Below are positions 21,142 to 29,070 of a DNA stretch of 64,000 nucleotides, one piece after another; within the stretch, counting starts at the first letter, position 1; the number at the start of each line of letters is the position of its first letter. The position numbers and the translations under genes were made by a program. The stretch lies in assembly GCA_964542165.1 (NCBI GenBank), contig CAZITQ010000001.1, positions 62,001 to 126,000 on the forward strand. Reading direction: 5' to 3'. The notes below the pieces were generated by a model. That model had not been told where the DNA came from. It saw only the letters and a list, made by a program, of their open reading frames with translations, and searched no databases. The stretch comes from CAYTBN01 sp964542165 (GTDB taxonomy: Bacteria > Myxococcota_A > UBA796 > UBA9615 > CAYRNR01).

Positions 21142-22287
21142 ATGGCCACACTCCCACCGATCCCTCCCCTGGACCTGAAGGCACAGTACGCGACCATCGG
21201 CGCCGAGATCCGGGCAGCGGTGGACCGGGTTCTGGAGAGCCAGCGCTTCATCATGGGCCCCCAGGTGGAGGCCTTCGAGCAGGAGACCGCGGCCTACCTG
21301 GGCTGCGCCCGCGCCCTGGGTGTGTCCAGCGGGACCGACGCCCTGCTGGCCGCGTTGATGGCGCTGGACATCGGCCCGGGCGACCGGGTCGTGACCACGC
21401 CGTTCACCTTCTTCGCCACCGCCGGTGTGGTCCACCGATTGGGTGCCACGCCGGTCTTCGCCGACATCGATCCGGACACCTACAACCTGGATCCCGGGTC
21501 CCTCGAGGGCGTCGACCCGACCGGGGTCAAGGCGGTGATCCCGGTGCACCTGTACGGCCGCGTCGCGGACATGGGGCGGATCGGTGCCTGGGCCGACGCC
21601 CACGGAATCGCGGTGGTCGAGGATGCCTGCCAGGCCATCGGGGCGGACCGCGGGGGGTGGCGCGCCGGCTGTCTGGGCGCCATCGGCTGCTTCAGCTTCT
21701 TCCCCTCCAAGAACCTGGGTGGGATCGGAGACGGCGGCCTGATCACCGTCGCCGACGCGGAGCTGGCGGACCGCCTGTCGATCCTCCGCCTGCACGGCGC
21801 GAAGCCCAAGTACCACCACCACGTGGTCGGCGGGAACTTCCGCCTGGACGCCATCAACGCGGCCGCGCTCCGGGTCAAGCTGACCTACCTGGACCGCTGG
21901 AACGAGGCGCGGCGGGCGGTGGCGGCCCGCTACGACCGGCTGTTCACCGACGCCGGGCTGGTGGGCGAGGGACGACCCGTGCTGGCCCTGCCCGCACCGG
22001 AGCCGAACGGGACCCAGGTCTTCCACCAGTACGTGATCCGGGCCGAACGTCGGGACGCGCTGCGGGAAGCCCTGGGGGCAGCCGGCATCGGCTCGATGGT
22101 CTACTACCCCGTCCCCCTGCACCTGCAGGGCTGCTTCGCGTCCCTGGGGTACGCGGAGGGCGACCTCCCGGTGGCCGAGAAGGCGGCGGGGGAGGTGTTG
22201 GCCCTGCCCATGTACCCCGAGCTGAACGAAGAACAACAAACGCGGGTGGTGGGCACCATCCGCGACTTCTACCGGACGACGACATGA
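21142..22287 (+). CDS. DegT/DnrJ/EryC1/StrS aminotransferase (WbpE-like)
   Basis: 381 residues from ATG 21142. It starts with the WbpE/FdtB-type IPPLDLKAQYATIGAEI, then FIMGPQVEAFEQE, SSGTDALLAALMALDIGPGD, HLYGRVADM, VEDACQAIGA and FFPSKNLGGIGDGG with the PLP lysine. This group aminates 3-keto nucleotide sugars. Its stop overlaps the next ATG (ATGA, 22284), which encodes a Gfo/Idh dehydrogenase; that pairing is typical of the UDP-2,3-diamino-glucuronate/mannuronate pathway (WbpB then WbpE). It is a distinct sub-type from the neighbour at 19930, so two different amino groups are probably installed. Confidence 0.92.
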   Translation: MATLPPIPPLDLKAQYATIGAEIRAAVDRVLESQRFIMGPQVEAFEQETAAYLGCARALGVSSGTDALLAALMALDIGPGDRVVTTPFTFFATAGVVHRLGATPVFADIDPDTYNLDPGSLEGVDPTGVKAVIPVHLYGRVADMGRIGAWADAHGIAVVEDACQAIGADRGGWRAGCLGAIGCFSFFPSKNLGGIGDGGLITVADAELADRLSILRLHGAKPKYHHHVVGGNFRLDAINAAALRVKLTYLDRWNEARRAVAARYDRLFTDAGLVGEGRPVLALPAPEPNGTQVFHQYVIRAERRDALREALGAAGIGSMVYYPVPLHLQGCFASLGYAEGDLPVAEKAAGEVLALPMYPELNEEQQTRVVGTIRDFYRTTT

Positions 22288-23312
22288 ACCGAATCGGACT
22301 GGTCGGATGCGGGCGCATCGCGCCCCGTCACGTGGATGCGATCCAGAAGACCGACGGGCTGGAGCTGGTCGCGGTCTGCGACAACATGGCCCCGCGAGCC
22401 AAGGAGCTGGCCGATCCCCTGGGGATCCCGATCTACCCCAAGCTCCGTGGGATGCTGGAGGACGCGGACCTGGACACCGTGGTCCTGTGCACCCCCAGCG
22501 GCTTCCATGCCGCCCAGGGCATCGCCGCGGCCAACGCGGGCAAGAACGTCATCACCGAGAAGCCGATGGCGACCACGGTGCACGACGCCGACGCGCTGAT
22601 CGCGGCCTGCGACGAGGCCGACGTCCACCTCTTCGTGGTCAAGCAGAACCGCCTCAACCCACCGGTCAAGCTGCTCAAACGCGCAGCGGACAAGGGCCGC
22701 TTCGGGCGGATCTTCATGATCAACGCCACGGTGCGCTGGTCCCGGCCCCAGGGCTACTACGACCAGGACAAGTGGCGGGGCACCTGGGAGTTCGACGGCG
22801 GCTGCTTCATGAACCAGGCCAGCCACTACCTGGACCTGGTCCTGTGGCTGATGGGTCCGGTGGCGAGCGTGACGGCCAAGACCGCGACCCTGGCCCGCCG
22901 GATCGAGACCGAGGACACCGGCGCCGCGATCATCCGCTTCAGCGACGGCGCGCTGGGGGTGATCGAGGTGACCGTGCTCACCTACCCGCGCAACCTCGAG
23001 GGTTCGGTGACCGTCATCGGCGAACGGGGCACGGTCAAGCTCGGCGGGGTGGCCGTCAACAAGATGGAGACCTGGAACTTCTCCGAGTACGACGACGACG
23101 ATCGGGAGGTCGAGGACGCCTCCTACGCGCCCAAGGACGTCTACGGCGTGGGCCACCTGGGCTACTACCAGAACGTGGCCAAGGTCCTCCGCGGCGAGGG
23201 CGTCCCCGACCCCGACGGCCGCGACGGCCGCAAGAGCCTCGAGCTGATCCAGGCGATCTACCAGTCGGCGCGGGAGGGGCGGGAGATCCCGTTGCCCCTG
23301 CAGAATCGTTAG
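22284..23312 (+). CDS. Gfo/Idh/MocA oxidoreductase (WbpB/WlbA-like sugar dehydrogenase)
   Basis: 342 residues, ATG overlapping the previous stop by 4 nt. A Rossmann start (IGLVGCGRIAPRHVDAI), the EKPMATT motif with its catalytic lysine, GGCFMNQASHYLDLVLWLMG containing the family His, and a beta-sheet substrate domain. The length and the motif NRLNPPVKLLKRA match UDP-GlcNAcA 3-dehydrogenases (WbpB/WlbA), which give the 3-keto sugar for the WbpE-type aminotransferase encoded just upstream. The UDP-GlcNAc 6-dehydrogenase and the N-acetyltransferase of that pathway are not in the window. A 60-nt gap with a hairpin follows. Confidence 0.9.
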   Translation: MNRIGLVGCGRIAPRHVDAIQKTDGLELVAVCDNMAPRAKELADPLGIPIYPKLRGMLEDADLDTVVLCTPSGFHAAQGIAAANAGKNVITEKPMATTVHDADALIAACDEADVHLFVVKQNRLNPPVKLLKRAADKGRFGRIFMINATVRWSRPQGYYDQDKWRGTWEFDGGCFMNQASHYLDLVLWLMGPVASVTAKTATLARRIETEDTGAAIIRFSDGALGVIEVTVLTYPRNLEGSVTVIGERGTVKLGGVAVNKMETWNFSEYDDDDREVEDASYAPKDVYGVGHLGYYQNVAKVLRGEGVPDPDGRDGRKSLELIQAIYQSAREGREIPLPLQNR

Positions 23313-23339
23313 GTCGGAGCGACCCACGGCAACGGCGAA

Positions 23340-23357
23340 GAGGCGGCTGTCCGCCTC
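23340..23357. terminator. Hairpin between convergent genes, possible bidirectional terminator
   Basis: Perfect 7-bp inverted repeat GAGGCGG-CTGT-CCGCCTC in the 60-nt gap between the Gfo/Idh gene (+) and the epimerase gene (-). No T-tract on either side, so Rho-independent termination is plausible but not classical. Confidence 0.5.
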
Positions 23358-23372
23358 GGCCCCGCACCCGAA

Positions 23373-24377
23373 TCACCCGAAATCCGCATCCCGTTCGATG
23401 CGGTCCCAGTTCTCCCGGAACCACTCCACCGTGCGGGTCAGGCCCTCCTCGAGGGAGACCGAACCCGGGTCGATCCCCAGGAGCTCCTGGGCCGCAGACG
23501 GATCCCCACAGAGGCGGGGTTTGTGGTCCCATTCGCGCCGGGGCACGTACTCGACCGGGACGTCGGCCCCGGTGGCCGTCAGGACGCCCTCGGCCAGGTC
23601 GCGGATCGCCACCTCCCGGCCGGAGGCGACCTCGATGGCCCGTCCGACGGCCTCCGGGCGGACGCCGCAGGCCATCAACGCGCCCACCGCGTCGCCGACC
23701 CAGCAGAAGTCCCGCGTCTCGTCGCCGCTGCCGGTGACCACCAGCGGCTGGCCCGTCATCGCCCGGTAGACGAAGTTGGCGATCACGTTGCGGTACCGGC
23801 CGGGCACCTCGCCGGGGCCGTAGACGTTGAACAGCCGAGCCCGGACCACCGGAAGTTGGTGGTGGAGGTGGTAGAAGGCCGCGTAGTGCTCCCCGAGCAG
23901 CTTGGTGATCTGATAGGGCGTGGTCAGGGTGCCCGGCTCGGCGGCGCCGTTCGCGGGTCCGTCGCCGGTGGCCAGGGCGCACCCCGACGCAGCGACGACG
24001 ACCCGGTCCACGACCGCGTCGAGCGCCGCCTGCAACACCCGCAGGGTACCCAGCCCATTGACCCTGAGATCCCGCTCGGGGTGGTCCACGGAGTTCTGGT
24101 TCGCGAAGTGGGCCGCCAGGTGGAAGACCACCGAGGGCCCGGTGAGAAAGGCGCGGCCGAGGATCTCGGGATCGGTGATCGATCCCTCGATCAGCTGGAC
24201 GTCCGGCAGCCCGTCCAGGTGCCAGCGGAATCCGCTGGAGAGGTCGTCGACGACGGTGACCCGAGCAGCCCCGGCGGCACCGATGGCGCGCACGAGGTTG
24301 CCGCCGATGGCCCCCGCCCCGCCGGTGACCAGGACGGATCGACCGCGGTACGCCGACCTCGCGCCGCCCTCGGTCAC
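23373..24377 (-). CDS. NAD-dependent sugar epimerase/dehydratase (extended SDR)
   Basis: 334 residues from GTG 24377, which overlaps the upstream glycosyltransferase stop (GTGA, 4 nt). Rossmann motif VLVTGGAGAIGGNLV, HLAAHFANQNS, catalytic YQITK (Y-x3-K) and LFNVYGPGE. Extended short-chain dehydrogenases of this type act as UDP-glucose 4-epimerases or 4,6-dehydratases; the residue before the Tyr and the active-site Ser/Thr do not decide between them. The N-terminal 10 residues are variable. It is convergent with the Gfo/Idh gene. Probably supplies a nucleotide sugar for the local glycan. Confidence 0.88.
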   Translation of the reverse strand: MTEGGARSAYRGRSVLVTGGAGAIGGNLVRAIGAAGAARVTVVDDLSSGFRWHLDGLPDVQLIEGSITDPEILGRAFLTGPSVVFHLAAHFANQNSVDHPERDLRVNGLGTLRVLQAALDAVVDRVVVAASGCALATGDGPANGAAEPGTLTTPYQITKLLGEHYAAFYHLHHQLPVVRARLFNVYGPGEVPGRYRNVIANFVYRAMTGQPLVVTGSGDETRDFCWVGDAVGALMACGVRPEAVGRAIEVASGREVAIRDLAEGVLTATGADVPVEYVPRREWDHKPRLCGDPSAAQELLGIDPGSVSLEEGLTRTVEWFRENWDRIERDADFG

Positions 24378-25366
24378 GGACGTCGCTCCGGTCCCGCCGA
24401 CCCGGAGCTGTCTGCGGAGCTGCGCCCCCGCCCCGCCTCCAGCCGCTTCACCCGGTGGAGCACGTCCTCCACCAGCTTGCGGTTGGCACCGATCAGATCG
24501 GCCAGCAGTCCCATGAGTACGACCTGGACTCCGATTCCCATCAGGGCGGCGGACAGGACCACCGACTGCACGTGTCCCGAGCCGCCCCCCGTGAAGTAGT
24601 AGAACAGGAAGCGGACGCCGAGGGCGACTCCCGCGGCCAGGACCAGCCCTCCCAGCCACAGGAACACGGTCAACGGCCGGTACATCAGGAAGATCCGCAG
24701 GATGGTGCCCACGGACCGGCGCACGTACTGGGGGATGCTGCTGAACAGCCGGGACGGGCGGGTCACGTCGTTGGTGCGGACCGGCACCGAGTGCACCGCC
24801 ATGCGGTTCTGTCCCGCCTGGATGATGGTCTCCAGCGTGTAGGTGAACTCGCTGACCAGATTGAGCCTCAGCGCGGCCTCCCGCGAGTAGGCCCGGAAGC
24901 CGCTCGTGGTGTCCGGCACCGTGGTCCGCGAGACCTGGCGGACCACGGCCGAGCCCAGCTTCTGCAGCTTCTTCTTGACGAACCCGAAGTGGGGGATCGT
25001 CTCCACCCGGCGGTCCCCGATCACCATGTCGGCCTCGCCGTCGAGGATCGGCTTGACCAGGGCCCGCACGTCGCCTCCGCGGTACTGGTTGTCCGCGTCG
25101 GTGTTGACGATCACGTCGGCTCCCAGGCGCAGGGAGGCGTCTAGGCCGGCCTTGAAGGCGTAGGCCAGGCCCCGGTTGCGGCGGAAGCTGACCAGGTGGT
25201 GCACGCCCAGGTCCCGCGCCACCTGGGCGGTGCGGTCGGCGCTGCCGTCGTCGATGACCATCAGCTCGATCACGTCGATGCCGGGGATCTCCCTGGGCAG
25301 GGCGTCCACGGTCTCGGGCAGGGTCTGCTCCTCGTCGAAGCAGGGGATCTGGATGATGAGCTTCAT
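24374..25366 (-). CDS. Glycosyltransferase family 2 with two C-terminal TM segments
   Basis: 330 residues. GT-A fold with IIQIPCFDEEQTLPETVDAL, ELMVIDDGSADRT, RRNRGLAYAFKAGL, VNTDADNQYRGGDV and SGFRAYSREAAL, then two hydrophobic helices (about 234-255 and 272-297) and a basic tail. Enzymes of this layout load sugars onto undecaprenyl phosphate or extend lipid-linked glycans. Stop codon overlaps the epimerase GTG, so the two are probably co-translated. The region upstream of its ATG lacks a normal ribosome site and is filled by a heptamer repeat (25372-25399). Confidence 0.9.
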   Translation of the reverse strand: MKLIIQIPCFDEEQTLPETVDALPREIPGIDVIELMVIDDGSADRTAQVARDLGVHHLVSFRRNRGLAYAFKAGLDASLRLGADVIVNTDADNQYRGGDVRALVKPILDGEADMVIGDRRVETIPHFGFVKKKLQKLGSAVVRQVSRTTVPDTTSGFRAYSREAALRLNLVSEFTYTLETIIQAGQNRMAVHSVPVRTNDVTRPSRLFSSIPQYVRRSVGTILRIFLMYRPLTVFLWLGGLVLAAGVALGVRFLFYYFTGGGSGHVQSVVLSAALMGIGVQVVLMGLLADLIGANRKLVEDVLHRVKRLEAGRGRSSADSSGSAGPERRP

Positions 25367-25371
25367 GGTCA

Positions 25372-25399
25372 GGCGTCGGGCGTCGGGTGTCGGGCGTCA
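25372..25399. repeat. GGCGTCG heptamer, four tandem copies, in a 5' leader
   Basis: Copies GGCGTCG, GGCGTCG, GGTGTCG, GGCGTCA sit between 6 and 33 nt upstream of the ATG at 25366 (minus-strand gene), where a Shine-Dalgarno site would be expected and none is seen. Copy number could vary by slippage and change translation; this is inference. Confidence 0.8.
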
Positions 25400-25424
25400 G
25401 GCTCGGAGCGAAGACACCGGATCC

Positions 25425-27536
25425 CTATCGCAGGCTGTCCCCCAGTGCGGCGTTCATCACGACCTCGACCGACGAGTCCAGCTCCAGCGGCGGGCTCTCT
25501 TCGGCCTTGCGGGCGCGCTCGGCGCGCTCCCGGACCAGGGCGATCTCCGTGTCGGTGATCACCCCCGACGGGCCGCGGATGGTCGCCAGCCGCAGCCCGT
25601 GCTTCATGGCCTGCTTGTAGACCTCCTTGACCCGGTCGAAGCGCACGTCGAAGGCGACCGTGAAGCACTCGAACTGGGACTCGAGGGTCAGCAGGGCGGG
25701 TTCGGCCATGCAGGCGAAGGCGACCTTGGGGGGCAGCCCCATGTCGACCCCGATGTCCACCGCCCCGGGCAGCTCCAGCTCGCCGCTGCCGATGAACAGC
25801 ACGTCGGGCCGCGACGCCGCGTCCGTGCGGCTGAAGGTGGTGGGCCGTGCGCAGTCGCAGACCACGGCCCCCGGCTTGAGCCGCGACAGGTCGAAGGGGC
25901 GGGTCCACTCCGGGTTCACCCCGGTGACCACGATGTCCGCGTCCTCCAGCTGGTCCCGGGTGGAGATCGACACGTCGTACTGCACGTCGGGGTACTTGGA
26001 CTCCAGCGACTCGGTGAACTCCAGCAGCTTGTCCGGCTGCTCGCCGATGAGCACCACGTTGCGGAAGGCCAGGGACGCCAGCTCCGCCACCACCGCCCCC
26101 GCCGCCGATTCGGCCCCGAAAACCAGGCACTTGGCGTCGATCAGCACGGATCCGTAGAACGGCATGCCCATGCTGATGCAGGCCTGACGGCAGGCCCACA
26201 GGGTCGCCGAGACGGTCATCGAGTGGCCGGAGGTGATGGGGATGGTCTCGTCCAGCGCCACCCGCCGGCCAGCCTCGCCGATGTTGTTGGTGAAGGTGCC
26301 CAGGCCGAGGATCTCGGCCCCGAGCTGCCTGGCCAGCTGGGCGGCCTGGCGGACGCGCTTCTCCACCAGGTCCAGGGGCTGCTTGTCGAGGCGGTCGGCG
26401 GTGGTGGGCAGCAGGAGGATCACCCCCTCCGCCTCGTCGCCTGTGGGGCTCTGAATCCCGCGGACCGAGCCGAAGTACATCGGCGGCGCCAGGGAGGCGG
26501 CGCCCTCGACCCGACCCCGCAGCCCCTCGGGCAGCCCACGCATCCACTGCAGGGCCGGCAGCCGAAGCAGGTCGCGCTGGGTGTCGGGGCAATACAGGTA
26601 GGCGAACTTGCGCCGGCGCACGGCGCGGCCCTGGGCGTAGATCACCCGGGGTCGGGCCTCGAGCTGACGGATCAGGCTGAGATAGTCGTCGTCGGTGATC
26701 TCGTCGGGCGGCTTGCCCAGGTGGGCGATGAACACGGCCTGGATCACGTTCAGGTCGGCCCGGTGGCCCGGGAAGACCTCGGGCGTGGTCGTGCAGACGA
26801 TGTCCACGCCCCGCTCGCGCAGCAGGGTCAGGCGCTCGTCGTCGATGGTGTCGGTCACCACCGTCTTGCCCCGCAGGTCCTCGGGCGAGAAATGCAGCAC
26901 CAGGGACAGATCGCCGACGATAACGTCCGCCTTCTGGAACGGATCCGACAGCAACAGGTTCTGCAGCTCCTCCCCGGTCTTGCCCCGCGGGAAGAAGGTG
27001 ACGTAGGGGCGGCGGGTCAGCATGGGCATCGAGACCCGGGCGTAGCGGCGGAACGACCGCTCGCTGTGCATCACCTTGGGCACGCCGAAGTGCAGGATGG
27101 CGTCCCCGAAGCTGACGTTCTCGGTGAACTCGCGCATCACCGAGTAGATGTCCCAGTTGGCCACGCCCGACAGGAAGAACACGTTCTTGCGCCGGAAGAT
27201 CCCCGGCTCACGGGCCGCCAGATCGCGGATGGCCCAGCGGTCCAGGATCCGCTTGAGGCCCCGCCCTCCGACCACCGGCGTATAGCGGGCGGCGTGGGCG
27301 ACCTTCAGGGTCTCCTTGTGCCGGTAGATCTTGTCGGCCACGTGGAACATGACCGACATGCCCGCCAGGCCGATGGCGTCGACCTGGCCGTCGTGCTCTC
27401 GCACCAGCTTTCGCGCGAGGCGGACGTCCCCTCCCGTGCCGATCCGTCGGATGTGGTAGGGAGTTCCCAGGAGCTTGTCCACGAACTCGTAGTCGTAGTC
27501 CGGGCTTCCCAGGGAAATCGAGACGATCTTGTTCAT
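25425..27536 (-). CDS. Two-domain dehydrogenase-like protein (quinate 5-dehydrogenase-like + acyl-ACP-reductase/COG5322-like)
   Basis: 703 residues. The N-terminal 300 residues (SISLGSPDYDYEFVDKLLG, RRIGTGGD, DAIGLAGMSVMFHVADK, VVGGRGLKRILDR) recall a poorly characterised family often labelled quinate 5-dehydrogenase, a name with little experimental basis. The rest (LGAEILGLGTFTNNIGEAG, PITSGHSMTVSATLWA, AGAVVAELASL, IVVTGVN, CDCARPTTF) follows the predicted amino-acid dehydrogenase / cyanobacterial acyl-ACP reductase group, with a Rossmann domain. The two may sense or reduce an acyl or amino-acid substrate. A link to the neighbouring glycan genes is unproven. The 144-nt spacer to the divergent GYF gene must hold its promoter. 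Confidence 0.65.
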   Translation of the reverse strand: MNKIVSISLGSPDYDYEFVDKLLGTPYHIRRIGTGGDVRLARKLVREHDGQVDAIGLAGMSVMFHVADKIYRHKETLKVAHAARYTPVVGGRGLKRILDRWAIRDLAAREPGIFRRKNVFFLSGVANWDIYSVMREFTENVSFGDAILHFGVPKVMHSERSFRRYARVSMPMLTRRPYVTFFPRGKTGEELQNLLLSDPFQKADVIVGDLSLVLHFSPEDLRGKTVVTDTIDDERLTLLRERGVDIVCTTTPEVFPGHRADLNVIQAVFIAHLGKPPDEITDDDYLSLIRQLEARPRVIYAQGRAVRRRKFAYLYCPDTQRDLLRLPALQWMRGLPEGLRGRVEGAASLAPPMYFGSVRGIQSPTGDEAEGVILLLPTTADRLDKQPLDLVEKRVRQAAQLARQLGAEILGLGTFTNNIGEAGRRVALDETIPITSGHSMTVSATLWACRQACISMGMPFYGSVLIDAKCLVFGAESAAGAVVAELASLAFRNVVLIGEQPDKLLEFTESLESKYPDVQYDVSISTRDQLEDADIVVTGVNPEWTRPFDLSRLKPGAVVCDCARPTTFSRTDAASRPDVLFIGSGELELPGAVDIGVDMGLPPKVAFACMAEPALLTLESQFECFTVAFDVRFDRVKEVYKQAMKHGLRLATIRGPSGVITDTEIALVRERAERARKAEESPPLELDSSVEVVMNAALGDSLR

Positions 27537-27680
27537 TTCCAGGGCCCCTCGGGAGAGCCCCGAAATACCGTAAAACCCTCGTCAAATCAACGGGAATCAC
27601 CGCCCTCTCGATTGACCCTTCGACACCCTTCGTAGTATCCCGGCTGTCTGGCCAACTGAACCCATGCCGAGGGCATACCG
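27537..27680. promoter_or_regulatory. Divergent promoter region, boxes not clear
   Basis: A 144-nt spacer, locally AT-richer, between the divergent fusion dehydrogenase (-) and GYF protein (+). On the plus strand TTGACC (27612-27617) is followed by TAGTAT (27633-27638), but the 15-nt spacer is short. On the minus strand no pair better than TTGATT/TATTTC was seen. Confidence 0.35.
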
Positions 27681-28613
27681 ATGAGCCAATGGCGGATCAC
27701 GCGCGGCGACGAGCAGTTTGTGGCCCAGGACCTTGCGGAGCTGAAGGTCTGGGCGGCCAACGGCAAGGTGCGGCCGGACGACCTCATCCAGGCTCCCGGA
27801 GCCACGGAGTGGAACTACGCTGCCGAGACCGCCGAGCTGGACGGCTTGCTGCGGGGGCACGGCGGCGACGGTCCCACGGAGGAGGACTTCCACCGACAGA
27901 AGTCCGAGAAGACCCTGCGCCAGATCGTCCTGGTGGTGACCGGGATCGGCGTGGTCATCGCCTTCGCGGTCATGATCCGTGTCCTGATGGACCCCCCGGA
28001 TCCGGCGGACAAGGACCTTCGAACGGGCACCTTCGCGGTCAAGGCGCGCGACGCGCTGATCACCACCGACTGCGCCCTGCGGCGCAGCCCCGATGCCCGC
28101 AGCGCCGCGGTGACCAACCTGGCCAAGGACGACCGGGTCCAGCTGCTGTCCAAGTACGGGGACTTCTACCAGGTCGCGGCCGAGGGCAACCACCAGGGCT
28201 ACGTCGCCGTCGACGACATCCTCCCGGGCTACTACCTGGCCAAGGAGGACCACGAGAAGTGGGACCCGATCTACAACCCCGAGATCTACCTGTCGGTGAG
28301 CATGAGCAACTGGCAGGTGGTGATGGAAGAGTACAAACCCCGGGATGTCGAGCACCTGACCTACCTGTCCCTGAACGTGGCCAACACCAGCCAGTACGAC
28401 ATGGATGGCATCGTCTTTCTGGTCCACTTCTGGGATTCGGTCGACGAGACCATGGCCCGGGAGGTCAAGGCCGAGGAGGTCACCCTCGAGGAGGTCGTCC
28501 CGGCCAACGGGAGCCTCTACCACGAGCTGGAGTTCGAGGTGAACATCGAGGAGGTGCCCCGGGCCACGCTCGACGTCATCGGCGCCCGGGTCATCGACCA
28601 GCCGATCCGCTAG
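27681..28613 (+). CDS. Membrane protein with GYF_2 and SH3-like domains
   Basis: 310 residues; GAGGG lies 9 nt before ATG. Residues 1-58 form a GYF_2 (DUF4339) domain (MSQWRITRGDEQFVAQDLAE, then VRPDDLIQAPGATEW), a short peptide-binding-like module common in Myxococcota. One TM helix follows (about 80-101, IVLVVTGIGVVIAFAVMI). The exterior part starts with an SH3b-like stretch (ALITTDCALRRSPDARSAAV, VQLLSKYGDFYQVAAEGNHQ) and then a beta-rich domain. Probably a topologically simple envelope protein with a cytoplasmic GYF-like domain. A second small membrane gene starts 16 nt later, likely one operon. Function unknown. Confidence 0.75.
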   Translation: MSQWRITRGDEQFVAQDLAELKVWAANGKVRPDDLIQAPGATEWNYAAETAELDGLLRGHGGDGPTEEDFHRQKSEKTLRQIVLVVTGIGVVIAFAVMIRVLMDPPDPADKDLRTGTFAVKARDALITTDCALRRSPDARSAAVTNLAKDDRVQLLSKYGDFYQVAAEGNHQGYVAVDDILPGYYLAKEDHEKWDPIYNPEIYLSVSMSNWQVVMEEYKPRDVEHLTYLSLNVANTSQYDMDGIVFLVHFWDSVDETMAREVKAEEVTLEEVVPANGSLYHELEFEVNIEEVPRATLDVIGARVIDQPIR

Positions 28614-28628
28614 CCTCCTCGCCCCCTC

Positions 28629-29057
28629 ATGCCGTCGGGTTCCTCACGTCTTCACGCGCTGCTGCTCTGGCTACCGGTGTTCCTCCCCCTCTTCGCGGGC
28701 GGAGTCTCGTTGTACATCGGCCTGCCCTACCGCGACTGGGACTGGGTGACCCTGCTGCTGCTGCTGCTGGCCTCCTGGGGGGCATCCGTCGGCGCCTTCT
28801 CGGGGTGGGTGCTCGCTGGCGTGCGTCTGCCCCGCGCCCTGGCCGGGCTGGCGATGCTGCTGCTGGTGGGCCCGGCCTTCAACGCCATCCTGACGACCAT
28901 CGTGGGAACGCCGGTGGCGCTGGTGGCGTTCTTCCTCGACGCCACCCCCGACCGCCTGGTGGTGATCGTGCTGACGGTGTGGTTCCTGGTCGCCGCTGCC
29001 GCCCACGTGGAGATCCTCGACCGCAGCCTGCGTAGGCGGGCGCCCGACGTCGACTGA
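28629..29057 (+). CDS. Small integral membrane protein, unknown
   Basis: 142 residues with four hydrophobic segments (LLLWLPVFLPLFAGGVSLYI, WVTLLLLLLASWGASVGAFS, ALAGLAMLLLVGPAFNAILT, LVVIVLTVWFLVAAAAH) and a short basic C-terminus (RSLRRRAPDVD). It starts 16 nt after the GYF/SH3 gene and is probably co-transcribed. No known family was recognised. It converges on the SpoIID gene with 13 nt between. Confidence 0.6.
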   Translation: MPSGSSRLHALLLWLPVFLPLFAGGVSLYIGLPYRDWDWVTLLLLLLASWGASVGAFSGWVLAGVRLPRALAGLAMLLLVGPAFNAILTTIVGTPVALVAFFLDATPDRLVVIVLTVWFLVAAAAHVEILDRSLRRRAPDVD

Positions 29058-29070
29058 GGCACGCGACCCC

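Noticed and set aside
24374..24377. Frameshift between glycosyltransferase and epimerase
   Set aside because: The overlap is a GTGA stop/start, the same arrangement as at other coupled pairs here, and both proteins are complete.
25176..27635. An 819-codon plus-strand frame opposite the fusion dehydrogenase
   Set aside because: Antisense shadow; it lacks motifs, whereas the minus-strand frame has Rossmann signatures.
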